Shown here: piece after piece, positions 54,651-63,070 of the stretch
How positions within the stretch are numbered: the first letter of the stretch is position 1
Layout of the letters: each line of letters opens with the position of its first letter
NCBI GenBank assembly: GCA_036504035.1
Contig: DASXVV010000013.1
Span: 201,302 to 265,301 of the forward strand
Reading direction: 5' to 3'
Length of the DNA: 64,000 nucleotides
DNA from: Candidatus Deferrimicrobiaceae bacterium
Lineage (GTDB): Bacteria; Desulfobacterota; Deferrimicrobia; Deferrimicrobiales; Deferrimicrobiaceae
Program-made: the position numbers and the translations under genes
The notes under the pieces: generated by a model
What the model was told of the DNA's origin: nothing
The model's input: only the letters and a program-made list of their open reading frames with translations
Databases searched by the model: none

Positions 54651-56045
54651 CTATCTTTGTGCGTCGTCCTCCCGGCGGATGCCGTATTTCTTGATCTTGC
54701 GATAGATCGTCGCCATGTTCATGCCGGCTTCGCGCGCGGCGGCTTCGACGTTCCAACGATGCTTCTTCAGCAAGCCCCTCAGGTAATCCGTCTCGAAGCG
54801 GGAAAGCGCCTGCGCATATTCGCCATCTTCCGATGCCTGTTCCGGGGACTCTTCCTGCCCGATCACCGGCAATTCAATGAATTGCGCCAGGACCGGGAGT
54901 TCGATGTAGTCGGAATCCTCCATGGCAATGCACGCCTCGATCACGTTCCGCAGTTCGCGGATATTCCCGGGCCATGCGTACCCCAGGGCATGTTCCATGG
55001 CTTCCGGCGAAAGCCCGCGGATCGAGGTGCCGAATTTTCGGTTCTGCAACGCGATGAAATGGGCGGCCAGAAGCGGGATGTCCGCCTTCCGTTCCCGGAG
55101 CGGCGGCAAGTGGATGTTGAGCACGTTAAGCCGATAGTAAAGGTCCTCCCGGAATGCTCCGCTCTTGACCGAGGCCTTCAGGTCCGAATTCGTGGCGGAA
55201 ATAATCCGGACGTCGACCCGCGTCGGCTTGGTATCGCCCAGCCGGGTGAATTCCTGCTCCTGCAGGAATCGAAGCAGCGTCTTCTGGACGTTCATCGGCA
55301 GGTTGCCCGCCTCGTCGAGGAAAAGCGTCCCGCCGTCCGCCGCCTCAAGCAGCCCCTGACGGTTTTCGGCGGCGCCGGTAAACGCCCCCTTCTTGTAGCC
55401 GAACAACTCGGATTCCAGGATCGATTCGGGCAACGCCCCGCAGTTGATCGCGATGAATTTCCGGTCCTTGCGGGGAGAGTTGTAGTGGATCGCCTGCGCG
55501 ATCAATTCCTTGCCCGTCCCGGATTCGCCCGTCACGAGCACGGAGGTGTCGCGGCCTGCAATCTTCTCGACGCGCTCGAGCACCCCCTTGAGTCCATCGG
55601 AAGCGCCGATGATGTTGCCGAAGTGGAACTTGCCGACGAGCTCTTCCCGCAATTCGCGGTTCTCTTCGACCAGCTCGGTATGCTTGAGCGCATTCTTGAC
55701 CCGGTAGAGAAGCTCTTCGGGCTCGAACGGCTTGGTGAGCATGTCGTAGGCGCCCCGACGCAGCGCCTGGATCGACATCTCGACGGTCGCGTAGGCTGTG
55801 ACCATGATGACGGGAATGGACGGTTCTTTCGCCTTGACCCGCTGCAGCACCTCAAGGCCATCCATGCCGGGCATCTTGATGTCGGTGACCACGAGATCCC
55901 ACTGGCCCCGCTCGAACGCCTCGACGGCCTCGAACGAACGGGTGAAGGTCTTCGCAAAATATCCGTTGTCGAGCAGGACCGCCTCCATCATGAGGCAGAG
56001 GCCCTCCTCGTTGTCGATCAGCATCACCCGTTTATTCTGCGTCAA
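54651..56045 (-). CDS. NtrC-family sigma54-dependent response regulator
   Basis: 464 residues. Receiver domain with phospho-acceptor D55 (VVTDIKMPG), AAA+ domain with Walker A GESGTGKE (173-180), the sigma54-contacting GAFTGA loop (220-225), then a Fis-type helix-turn-helix at the C terminus (NVEAAAREAGMNMATIYRKI). Start TTG 56045 with GGGGAG 7 bases upstream. It is 12 bp after the kinase gene and presumably is its partner; the likely target is the sigma54 promoter just downstream. Confidence 0.95.
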   Translation of the reverse strand: MTQNKRVMLIDNEEGLCLMMEAVLLDNGYFAKTFTRSFEAVEAFERGQWDLVVTDIKMPGMDGLEVLQRVKAKEPSIPVIMVTAYATVEMSIQALRRGAYDMLTKPFEPEELLYRVKNALKHTELVEENRELREELVGKFHFGNIIGASDGLKGVLERVEKIAGRDTSVLVTGESGTGKELIAQAIHYNSPRKDRKFIAINCGALPESILESELFGYKKGAFTGAAENRQGLLEAADGGTLFLDEAGNLPMNVQKTLLRFLQEQEFTRLGDTKPTRVDVRIISATNSDLKASVKSGAFREDLYYRLNVLNIHLPPLRERKADIPLLAAHFIALQNRKFGTSIRGLSPEAMEHALGYAWPGNIRELRNVIEACIAMEDSDYIELPVLAQFIELPVIGQEESPEQASEDGEYAQALSRFETDYLRGLLKKHRWNVEAAAREAGMNMATIYRKIKKYGIRREDDAQR

Positions 56046-56057
56046 TACCGCTCCCCG

Positions 56058-58028
56058 CTATTGAAAGTCTTCAGGCCGGACCGGCAGCCGGATCTTTACG
56101 GTGGTGCCTTCCCCGACCTTGCTCTCGATCGTGATCCGTCCATGGTGCTGCTCGACGATTTGCCGCGTGATGGGAAGCCCCAACCCCGTACCGCTCGTCT
56201 TGGTCGTGAAAAAGGGCTCGAACATCTTATCGAGATTTTCGGCGGGAATCCCGACCCCGTTGTCCACGAACAGGATGTTGACGTATCCCTCTTCGTCCAG
56301 ATACGTCTTCACGACCAGCTTCCCCCCCGCCGGCAGTGCGGCCCCGGCATTCAGGATGAGGTTGATCGCCACCTGCCGCAACTGGTCGCCGTCCGCCATG
56401 ATCGTCGGGAGGCCGGGCGCGAACTCCTTCACGACCTTCGCGTGGTGCATGTCGGTATGGTTGGACGCGAAGTCGACGATCTGGTCGAGCAGGTCGTTGA
56501 TGTCGACTTCCTCGGGGGCGGGCTTGGGCGTTCGCGCAAAGCTGAGCAGGTTCTGGACGATCTTCTTGCAGCGCTTGCTCTCCCGCTTGATCTCGCTGAT
56601 GTATCTGTAATTGGGGTCGTCGGGCGAAAGTTTCCCCTCGATGTGGCTGGCGAATCCGAGGATGACCCCGAGCGGGTTGTTGATCTCGTGCGCCACCCCG
56701 GAGGAGAGAACGCCGAGCGACGCCATCTTCCCCTGCTGCGCGAGGTTCGCCTCCATCTCGCGATTCTGGCGGATGATGGCCGTCATCCGGTTGAAGGCCG
56801 ACGCGAGCTCGCCCAGTTCGTCGTTGGTGTCGACATTCATCCGTTCCTCGAGCCTTCCCTGCTTGACCTTGCGAATGACATCCATCATGTGTCGTATGGG
56901 ATCCGTGAACACCTTCGACGCGTAATTGACCAGGAAGGCGGAGACGAGCGCCGAGAGGATCACCAGCAGGACCATGGTTCCGAGGATCCGCCCGGAAATC
57001 TTGTTCGCCTCCCGGTAGAACTCGTCCTCGTAGGAGCCGACCGCCACGATCCAGCCCCAGGGCTCGAAATATTCGTAGCGGACGATCTTCATGCGCGGCT
57101 TGCGGTCGCTGATGTTCTTCCATGGATAGCGGATCCACCCGCTTTTTTTCGTGCACATCTCCCGGATGAACTCGTTCCCGTCGAGGTCTCTGGACCGGTA
57201 GATATTCTGGCCTTCCGCGTTCGGGTGGACGACCAGGTCCCCCTTCGTGTTCATACAATAGATGTAACCGGTGTCGCCGACTTTCTTCTTTTTGATCTTT
57301 TCCCGGAGCTCCTCGAATGAACGTCGTTCGAAGGCCGCGTCCTCGTAAGTCTCTTCGACGTATCCGCCCGCCGCGATGATCCAGTCCCATTCCCGGAAAT
57401 AGGTGTAGGCGACCACCTTTTTCCGCGGGAACTTGTCGCCCAGCATGGCGTTCCGCCAGGGATAGGTGGTGTAGAGGATCTCCCCGGGCTTCGAAAGCAG
57501 CGCCTTCTCGCACATCTCGCGGATGAAGTGGCGGCCGTTTTCGTCTTTCTCGTTGATGACGTTCTGCCCTTCCCGGGCGATATGCGCCACGAGCTTTCCC
57601 TTGCTGGTCATGGCATAGATGTAACCGGATTCGCCGACGTTGACCCGGGTCAACGCTTTCCGCGCCTCTTCCCTGGCGGCGGCCGGGCTTACCTGACCAC
57701 TCCGTGACTGGTTCTCCTCGGCCTGGACCAGGTTTCGCGAGAGGTTGACAAGAGTGGCGAGCTCCTTGTTGAAGCTGCCCTGCTTGTCCTGCTTGTAGAC
57801 CTGGAACTGCTGGTAATGGGAATTGATCAGGTCGAGGGTGAAGCTGGCCATGTGCTGCAGGTCGTCCTTGCTCGTCTGGGTGATCCCCAGGTTTGCCTGC
57901 TGGGTCGCGATGCTGCCGACGACGCCGCCAACCACAAGGATGGGGATGATCACCAGCGGCATGACCATGGCCATCATCTTCCAGCGTAATTTCAGGTTGG
58001 TCACGAAACCGGACAGTGGCCTGTGCAT
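56058..58028 (-). CDS. Membrane histidine kinase with duplicated Cache sensor
   Basis: 656 residues from ATG 58028: helix 20-42; two similar Cache modules (about 132-228 and 250-338); helix 349-369; HAMP 370-423; phospho-acceptor H447 in VAHEINNPLG; HATPase with NLILNAGAALP, VDNGVGIP and GTGLGL. The modules share GxxGYIY, EGQN, FIREMC, YPW and YFxxWxWI. Cache domains bind small ligands such as carboxylates. ATG 58070 is another start; no good ribosome-binding site is seen for either. The frame running to 59093 passes antisense through gspC and is not real. Confidence 0.93.
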   Translation of the reverse strand: MHRPLSGFVTNLKLRWKMMAMVMPLVIIPILVVGGVVGSIATQQANLGITQTSKDDLQHMASFTLDLINSHYQQFQVYKQDKQGSFNKELATLVNLSRNLVQAEENQSRSGQVSPAAAREEARKALTRVNVGESGYIYAMTSKGKLVAHIAREGQNVINEKDENGRHFIREMCEKALLSKPGEILYTTYPWRNAMLGDKFPRKKVVAYTYFREWDWIIAAGGYVEETYEDAAFERRSFEELREKIKKKKVGDTGYIYCMNTKGDLVVHPNAEGQNIYRSRDLDGNEFIREMCTKKSGWIRYPWKNISDRKPRMKIVRYEYFEPWGWIVAVGSYEDEFYREANKISGRILGTMVLLVILSALVSAFLVNYASKVFTDPIRHMMDVIRKVKQGRLEERMNVDTNDELGELASAFNRMTAIIRQNREMEANLAQQGKMASLGVLSSGVAHEINNPLGVILGFASHIEGKLSPDDPNYRYISEIKRESKRCKKIVQNLLSFARTPKPAPEEVDINDLLDQIVDFASNHTDMHHAKVVKEFAPGLPTIMADGDQLRQVAINLILNAGAALPAGGKLVVKTYLDEEGYVNILFVDNGVGIPAENLDKMFEPFFTTKTSGTGLGLPITRQIVEQHHGRITIESKVGEGTTVKIRLPVRPEDFQ

Positions 58029-58073
58029 ACTGAAACCATGGTTGAAGCGGGGTATCCTGTCAAGACCCATCGG

Positions 58074-58102
58074 ATGACTGCGGGCGGCAAAACGGATACA
58101 AT
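58074..58102 (+). promoter_or_regulatory. Probable sigma70 promoter of gspC
   Basis: ATGACT (58074), 17-bp spacer, TACAAT (58097-58102), then GGAG at 58125 before gspC. The -35 is weak (4/6). It lies in a 105-bp divergent gap with the kinase gene. Confidence 0.5.
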
Positions 58103-58133
58103 GTAGTTTCACCGATCTCTTCCCGGAGCGTGG

Positions 58134-59042
58134 ATGCAACGATCCGTATTTTATAGCGTTGTCGGCCTGGCCCTGCTCGTCACCGCGACGGGGGCAGCCT
58201 TGTCGGTCACTCGATACCTTTCCGCCCGCCTCTACGTCCCGCCGCGAGGCGGGATCTCCCGGTCCGCGACCGTGTCCGAGCGGGTCGAGGCCGTCGCACC
58301 GCCCGATAAATGGACCAACGTCTTCTCCCCTTCCGCCGGGATGGGCGTCCCGGTCAAGGCAGGCCCTGCAACCGAAGCCAAGGACACTCCCAAGATCGTC
58401 TACGCGCTGATCGGGACGATCGCCTCCTCGAACCCCGACGCATCCCGTGCCATCCTCTGGGCCGAGGGGATGAAGGAACCGCGCCTCTTCCACTTGAAGC
58501 AGGTCGTCGAGCCCGGCGTGACGCTCGTCCGGATCGACCGCGACGCGGCGTGGTTGCTCCGGGGAAAGGTGCGCGAGAAGCTCGAGCTGCTGCCCGTCGG
58601 CTCCAAGGTCCGAATCGCGGCGCCTCCCGCGGCGCCCGGTGGCGCGGCGGGCCCGGCCATCGCCGGCGGCACGCCCCCGGCTGCTTCCGGCGGTACCGAC
58701 CTCCGGGTCAACAAGATCGGCGAAAATACCTATTCCATGGACGAGGCGAGCCTGACCCAGCTCACCGGAAACTTCAACCAGTTCATGACCCAGGTCCGGC
58801 TGATCCCCTATTTCGAGGGGAACAAGAATTCCGGATACCGGCTCGCCGCCATCCGGCCGGGGACCGCCTTCGAAAAGATGGGATTCGTGGGCGGCGACGT
58901 CATCCAGGCGGTCAACAACATCGAACTGACCAGCCCCGAACGCATGTTCACCATTTTCCAGAACCTGAAAGACGAAAAGCGTGTTTCCGTCAATGTCCTC
59001 CGGCAGGGTCAGAAGACGACGCTCACCTACGAAATAAGATGA
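58134..59042 (+). CDS. gspC: Type II secretion protein GspC
   Basis: 302-residue inner-membrane protein linking the platform to the secretin. One helix at about 6-27, a homology region (IVYALIGTIASSNPDASRAI, about 85-150), a Pro/Ala-rich linker, and a C-terminal PDZ domain with GYRLAAIRPGTAFEKMGFVGGDVIQAVN. ATG with GGAG 5 bases upstream. Its stop overlaps the possible first ATG of gspD. First gene of the gspCDEF run. Confidence 0.9.
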   Translation: MQRSVFYSVVGLALLVTATGAALSVTRYLSARLYVPPRGGISRSATVSERVEAVAPPDKWTNVFSPSAGMGVPVKAGPATEAKDTPKIVYALIGTIASSNPDASRAILWAEGMKEPRLFHLKQVVEPGVTLVRIDRDAAWLLRGKVREKLELLPVGSKVRIAAPPAAPGGAAGPAIAGGTPPAASGGTDLRVNKIGENTYSMDEASLTQLTGNFNQFMTQVRLIPYFEGNKNSGYRLAAIRPGTAFEKMGFVGGDVIQAVNNIELTSPERMFTIFQNLKDEKRVSVNVLRQGQKTTLTYEIR

Positions 59043-59056
59043 CCTGGAGCCCCTCG

Positions 59057-61531
59057 ATGAAGAAAATCCTGATCCTGCTCGCCGCGCTGGCATTGCTCCC
59101 GGTCACAGGCGATGCGCTTGCGCTCGAGGAGCACCCCGACACCCACGTCGTCGCAAAGGGTGAATCGCTCGTTCGCATCCTCCGGGCGCGGGGCGTCTCC
59201 GAGAGAGAGATGCCCAGATACTTCGGGGCGGTCAAGGCGATCAATCCCGACCTGAAGAGCATCGACCATCTCGTTCCGGGCCGCACGGTCAACCTCCCGA
59301 CCCTGGCATATTTCCAGCCCGCCTCGACGGGATCATCCGCGTCGGCCGGAAGGCTCGCACAGGCCGAACCGTCTTCAACCCTTGGCAACGCGCCAACGGC
59401 AACTCCGGCCGCGGACAATACCGCGACGCCCCCCGCGGACGCTCCAGCCGACAACAACGCAAAACCGATCGCAGTTCCCGACAATACGGCCAAGCCGGTT
59501 ACCGGAGGAAACGGTGAGACGCCGACAACTGCCCAACCAAAGGCGGCAGCCTCATCCAGGAAAGCCCTCCCCCGATCCAACATCTTCCTGTCGATGGATT
59601 TCACCGACGTCGATCTGCCCGTCCTGATCAAGTTCATGAGCGAGCAGACCAAGAAGAACTTCATTTTCGACGAGCGGGTCACCGGCAAGATCACGATCAT
59701 CTCCCCCCGGAAGGTCACCCTCGACGAGGCCTACGACGTGTTCATCTCCGTCCTCCAGGTCAAGGGGTTTACGACGATCGAGCAGGGGAACGCCATCAAG
59801 ATCGTCCCGCTCAGCACCGCCAAGCAGGAAAACCTGCCCTACGCGAAAGATCCCGACGGCACATCCGTCTCCGAATTCGTGACACGCCTGATCCCGCTCC
59901 AGTATGTCGATTCTCCGGAGATCGTCCAGTTACTGGCCCCGCTGATGTCGAAAGACGGCCTGATCACCTCGTTTACGACTTCGAACACGCTGATTCTCAT
60001 CGATTCGCGGGCGAACGTCGACCGGATCGTCCGGATCATCTCCGAGATCGACGCCGAGGGCGCAACCAGCATCCTGCGCATCATTTCCCTCAAGAACGCT
60101 TCCTGCGTCGAGATCGGGAAGACGCTCGAATCGATCTATCAGGATTCCGCCGCCGGTGCAGCCGTACAACCCGGAGCCGGGGCCCGCGCCCGCCGTCCCC
60201 GGACCGGCAAGGGGGGACATACCGGCGGCATCAAGGTCATTCCCGATCCAAGAACCAACAGCATCCTCATCCTTGCCGGCAAGGACCAGATGCCCGAGAT
60301 CGAAGACCTGGTCGCAAAGCTCGACATCCCTTCCCCCGAAAACACGGGCAAGATCAACGTCTACTACCTCGAGAACGCCGATGCCGAAGAGATGGCCAAG
60401 GTGCTCTCGAACCTGGCCGACAAGAAGGCCGGCGCCGCCCCTGTCGCAACGGCCCAGGCGCCTGCCACGATCAAGAGCGTCATCACCGCCGAGCTCGAGG
60501 GCGGGGTCAAGATCACGGCCGACAAGTCCACCAATTCACTCATCATCATCGCCTCCGTCAACGACTACCAGACGCTTGTCGAGGTCATCAAGAAGCTCGA
60601 CATCCGCCGCCGCCAGGTCTACGTCGAAGGCCTGATCATGGAGATCTCGCTCGACAAGGCGCGCGACCTCGGAATCGAGTACCGTGCGGCGATCCAGACC
60701 GGCGGCAACAACGGCGCGGTGATCTCCGGGACCAACTTCGACTTCGCCGGCAACGTCAACAGCCTTTTCACGGCGCTGGCCGGAGGCAATCCGCTGATGT
60801 TTTCCGGCAGCGGCCTCATCGCAGGCGGCATCGCCGGCAACGTCACCCTCCCCGACGGCAGCAAGATCCCGGCCATCACGGCCATCCTCCGCGCCGCGCA
60901 AACCAACACGAACGTGAACATCCTGTCCTCCCCCCACCTCCTGACGCTCGACAACAAGGAAGCCGAGATCATCGTGGGCGAGAACGTCCCGTTCATCACC
61001 AGCAACCTGACCAACACCGCCAACTCATCAAATTTGTCCACCAATGTGGCCAACACCATCGAACGCAAGGATGTCGGCATCACGCTTCGGCTCACGCCCC
61101 ACATCCACGAAAGCGATTTCGTCAACCTCGACATCTATCAGGAGTCATCGGCCGTCAAGGGCGATTCGGTCCTCAACGTCAACCAGGTCGGCCCGACCAC
61201 CACGAAACGGTCCGCCAAGACCAGCGTCATCGTCCGCAGCGGCGACACGGTCGTGCTCGGCGGGATGATGCAGGAGACGATCAGCACGGTCAAGAAACAG
61301 GTCCCCCTGCTCGGCGACATCCCGCTGCTCGGCTATCTTTTCAAATACAATTCGGTCTCCCGGAGCAAAACGAACATGCTCATCTTCCTGACGCCGAAGA
61401 TCATCAAAAACCCGGCGGACATGGCCTCGATCGCCGCCGACAAGCAGAAGGCCATGGACAAGTTCATCGACCAGAACAAGGACGAGGTCGAGCGGATCAT
61501 TCCCGACAAGAAGGGGTCTGCGCCCAAGTGA
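59057..61531 (+). CDS. gspD: Type II secretion secretin GspD with N-terminal LysM-like module
   Basis: 824-residue outer-membrane secretin. Signal peptide (about 1-22), a LysM-like module (THVVAKGESLVRILR ... INPDLKSIDHLVPGRTVNLP, about 29-81), a Pro/Ala/Thr-rich linker to about 170, N0 (about 175-250, FTDVDLPVLIKFMS), N1-N3 domains to about 530, and the secretin core ending VPLLGDIPLLGYLFKY. The ATG at 59057 has GGAG 7-8 bases upstream; ATG 59039 overlaps the gspC stop. The LysM part is unusual for GspD. Confidence 0.93.
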   Translation: MKKILILLAALALLPVTGDALALEEHPDTHVVAKGESLVRILRARGVSEREMPRYFGAVKAINPDLKSIDHLVPGRTVNLPTLAYFQPASTGSSASAGRLAQAEPSSTLGNAPTATPAADNTATPPADAPADNNAKPIAVPDNTAKPVTGGNGETPTTAQPKAAASSRKALPRSNIFLSMDFTDVDLPVLIKFMSEQTKKNFIFDERVTGKITIISPRKVTLDEAYDVFISVLQVKGFTTIEQGNAIKIVPLSTAKQENLPYAKDPDGTSVSEFVTRLIPLQYVDSPEIVQLLAPLMSKDGLITSFTTSNTLILIDSRANVDRIVRIISEIDAEGATSILRIISLKNASCVEIGKTLESIYQDSAAGAAVQPGAGARARRPRTGKGGHTGGIKVIPDPRTNSILILAGKDQMPEIEDLVAKLDIPSPENTGKINVYYLENADAEEMAKVLSNLADKKAGAAPVATAQAPATIKSVITAELEGGVKITADKSTNSLIIIASVNDYQTLVEVIKKLDIRRRQVYVEGLIMEISLDKARDLGIEYRAAIQTGGNNGAVISGTNFDFAGNVNSLFTALAGGNPLMFSGSGLIAGGIAGNVTLPDGSKIPAITAILRAAQTNTNVNILSSPHLLTLDNKEAEIIVGENVPFITSNLTNTANSSNLSTNVANTIERKDVGITLRLTPHIHESDFVNLDIYQESSAVKGDSVLNVNQVGPTTTKRSAKTSVIVRSGDTVVLGGMMQETISTVKKQVPLLGDIPLLGYLFKYNSVSRSKTNMLIFLTPKIIKNPADMASIAADKQKAMDKFIDQNKDEVERIIPDKKGSAPK

Positions 61532-63063
61532 CGCCATCTCCCGGCCCGGCGCATCTATTCGACCTTTCGAAAGTCACGCCCGAGGCGGACCTCCTGGCGC
61601 GGCTGCCGATCGCCTACGCCCGTAAATACCTGCTGCTCCCCTGTCGCGACGCCGCCGGGACGCTCTTCCTGGTGACAGGCAAACCCGAGGCGACCGAGGC
61701 GATCGACGAATTCCGCTTCCTCGCCGGGCCGATCGAGGTCGTCCCGGCCCCCGAATCTGCCGACGAAGTGCTGGCGCAAATCGACGGCACCTACGAAAAG
61801 ATCCAGACCCCCGGGCAGGAGATCTCCGACGGCCTCACGGGCGATTGGGACCTCAACGTCGAATCCACCATCGAGGAAACCAAGGACCTGCTCGAGTCTC
61901 CCGACGAGGCGCCGGTCATCCGCTTCGTCAATTCCCTGCTGTTCCGTGCTATCCGCGAGCGCTCCAGCGACATCCACGTCGAGCCCTACGACCGGGAGCT
62001 GCTGGTCCGCAACCGGGTCGACGGCATCCTTCGCACGATGGTCACCGCCCCCCGCAAGTGGCACGCGCCGGTCGTTTCCCGCATCAAGGTCATCGCCGGG
62101 ATGGACATCGCCGAACGCCGGCTTCCGCAGGACGGTCGCATCAAGATTCGCCTCGGCGGGAAAGAAATCGACATCCGCGCCTCGATCGTCCCGACTTCCT
62201 TCGGCGAGCGGGCGGTGCTCCGCCTTCTCGACCGGAGCAATCTCGTCCTCGGGCTCGAAGACGTCGGCCTCGACCCTTCCGACATGCAGAAGGTCTCGAA
62301 GCTCTTGACGCGGGCCAACGGCATCATCCTCGTCACCGGCCCCACGGGGTCGGGCAAGACGACCACGCTCTACGGCGTTCTCCGGCGTCTCGATTCCGCG
62401 ACGCGCAACATCATCACCATCGAGGACCCCGTCGAGTACCAGATCCAGGGGATCGGCCAGATCCAGGTCAATCCCAAGATCCAGCTCACATTCGCCAACG
62501 GACTTCGGTCGATCCTTCGCCAGGACCCCGATGTCATCATGGTCGGCGAGATCCGCGATGCCGAAACCGCCGAGATCGCCATCCAGGCATCCCTGACCGG
62601 CCATCTGGTGCTGTCGACGCTCCACACCAATGATTCCGCCAGCGCCGTCACACGCCTGGTCGACATGGGCATCGAGCCGTTCCTGGTCGCCTCCTCCCTT
62701 TCCGCCGTCATCGCCCAAAGACTGGTTCGACGCCTTTGCCCGCAATGCAGCAAGCCCTATTCGCCTACACCGGCGGAATGGAGCAAGCTGGGGCTTTCCG
62801 GATCGCCGACCGGAGAGTTCCGCGCGCCCGTCGGCTGCGACGCCTGCCTGGGCTCGGGGTACACCGGCCGGATCGGCCTGTTCGAGATCCTGATCGCCGA
62901 TGATCCGGTCCGGAACCTTGTATTGACCCGTTCCGATGCCGACGGGATCCGCAACTTCGCCGTTTCCCGGGGGATGCGAACCATCCTTGCCGCAGGCGCC
63001 GAAAAAGTTATGTCCGGGCGTACCTCGGTCGAAGAGGTATTGCGCGTGACCCAGGAACAATAA
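61528..63063 (+). CDS. gspE: Type II secretion ATPase GspE
   Basis: 511-residue secretion ATPase. N-terminal region (about 1-110) binds GspL; the core has GPTGSGKTTTLYG (Walker A), an Asp box and DPVEYQIQGIGQ, Walker B (ILRQDPDVIMVGEIRD), His box SLTGHLVLSTLHTN, and a zinc motif CPQC...CDAC. GTG start at 61528 overlaps the gspD stop (GTGA). Drives pseudopilus assembly from the cytoplasm. Confidence 0.96.
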   Translation: MTPSPGPAHLFDLSKVTPEADLLARLPIAYARKYLLLPCRDAAGTLFLVTGKPEATEAIDEFRFLAGPIEVVPAPESADEVLAQIDGTYEKIQTPGQEISDGLTGDWDLNVESTIEETKDLLESPDEAPVIRFVNSLLFRAIRERSSDIHVEPYDRELLVRNRVDGILRTMVTAPRKWHAPVVSRIKVIAGMDIAERRLPQDGRIKIRLGGKEIDIRASIVPTSFGERAVLRLLDRSNLVLGLEDVGLDPSDMQKVSKLLTRANGIILVTGPTGSGKTTTLYGVLRRLDSATRNIITIEDPVEYQIQGIGQIQVNPKIQLTFANGLRSILRQDPDVIMVGEIRDAETAEIAIQASLTGHLVLSTLHTNDSASAVTRLVDMGIEPFLVASSLSAVIAQRLVRRLCPQCSKPYSPTPAEWSKLGLSGSPTGEFRAPVGCDACLGSGYTGRIGLFEILIADDPVRNLVLTRSDADGIRNFAVSRGMRTILAAGAEKVMSGRTSVEEVLRVTQEQ

Positions 63064-63070
63064 AATCGTC

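Noticed and set aside
54486-57320. 944-residue plus-strand open frame across the regulator and kinase genes
   Set aside because: It is antisense to two genes with clear domain motifs and reads as low-complexity Arg/Asp/Gly-rich sequence, the usual shadow of GC-rich coding DNA.
56058-59093. 1011-residue kinase reading
   Set aside because: The extra 355 residues run antisense through gspC and lack domain sense; a start at 58028 gives a normal N-terminal helix.
58310-61531. 1073-residue frame that would fuse part of gspC with gspD
   Set aside because: The first 240 residues are gspC read in another frame; the true GspD begins at its signal peptide (59057).
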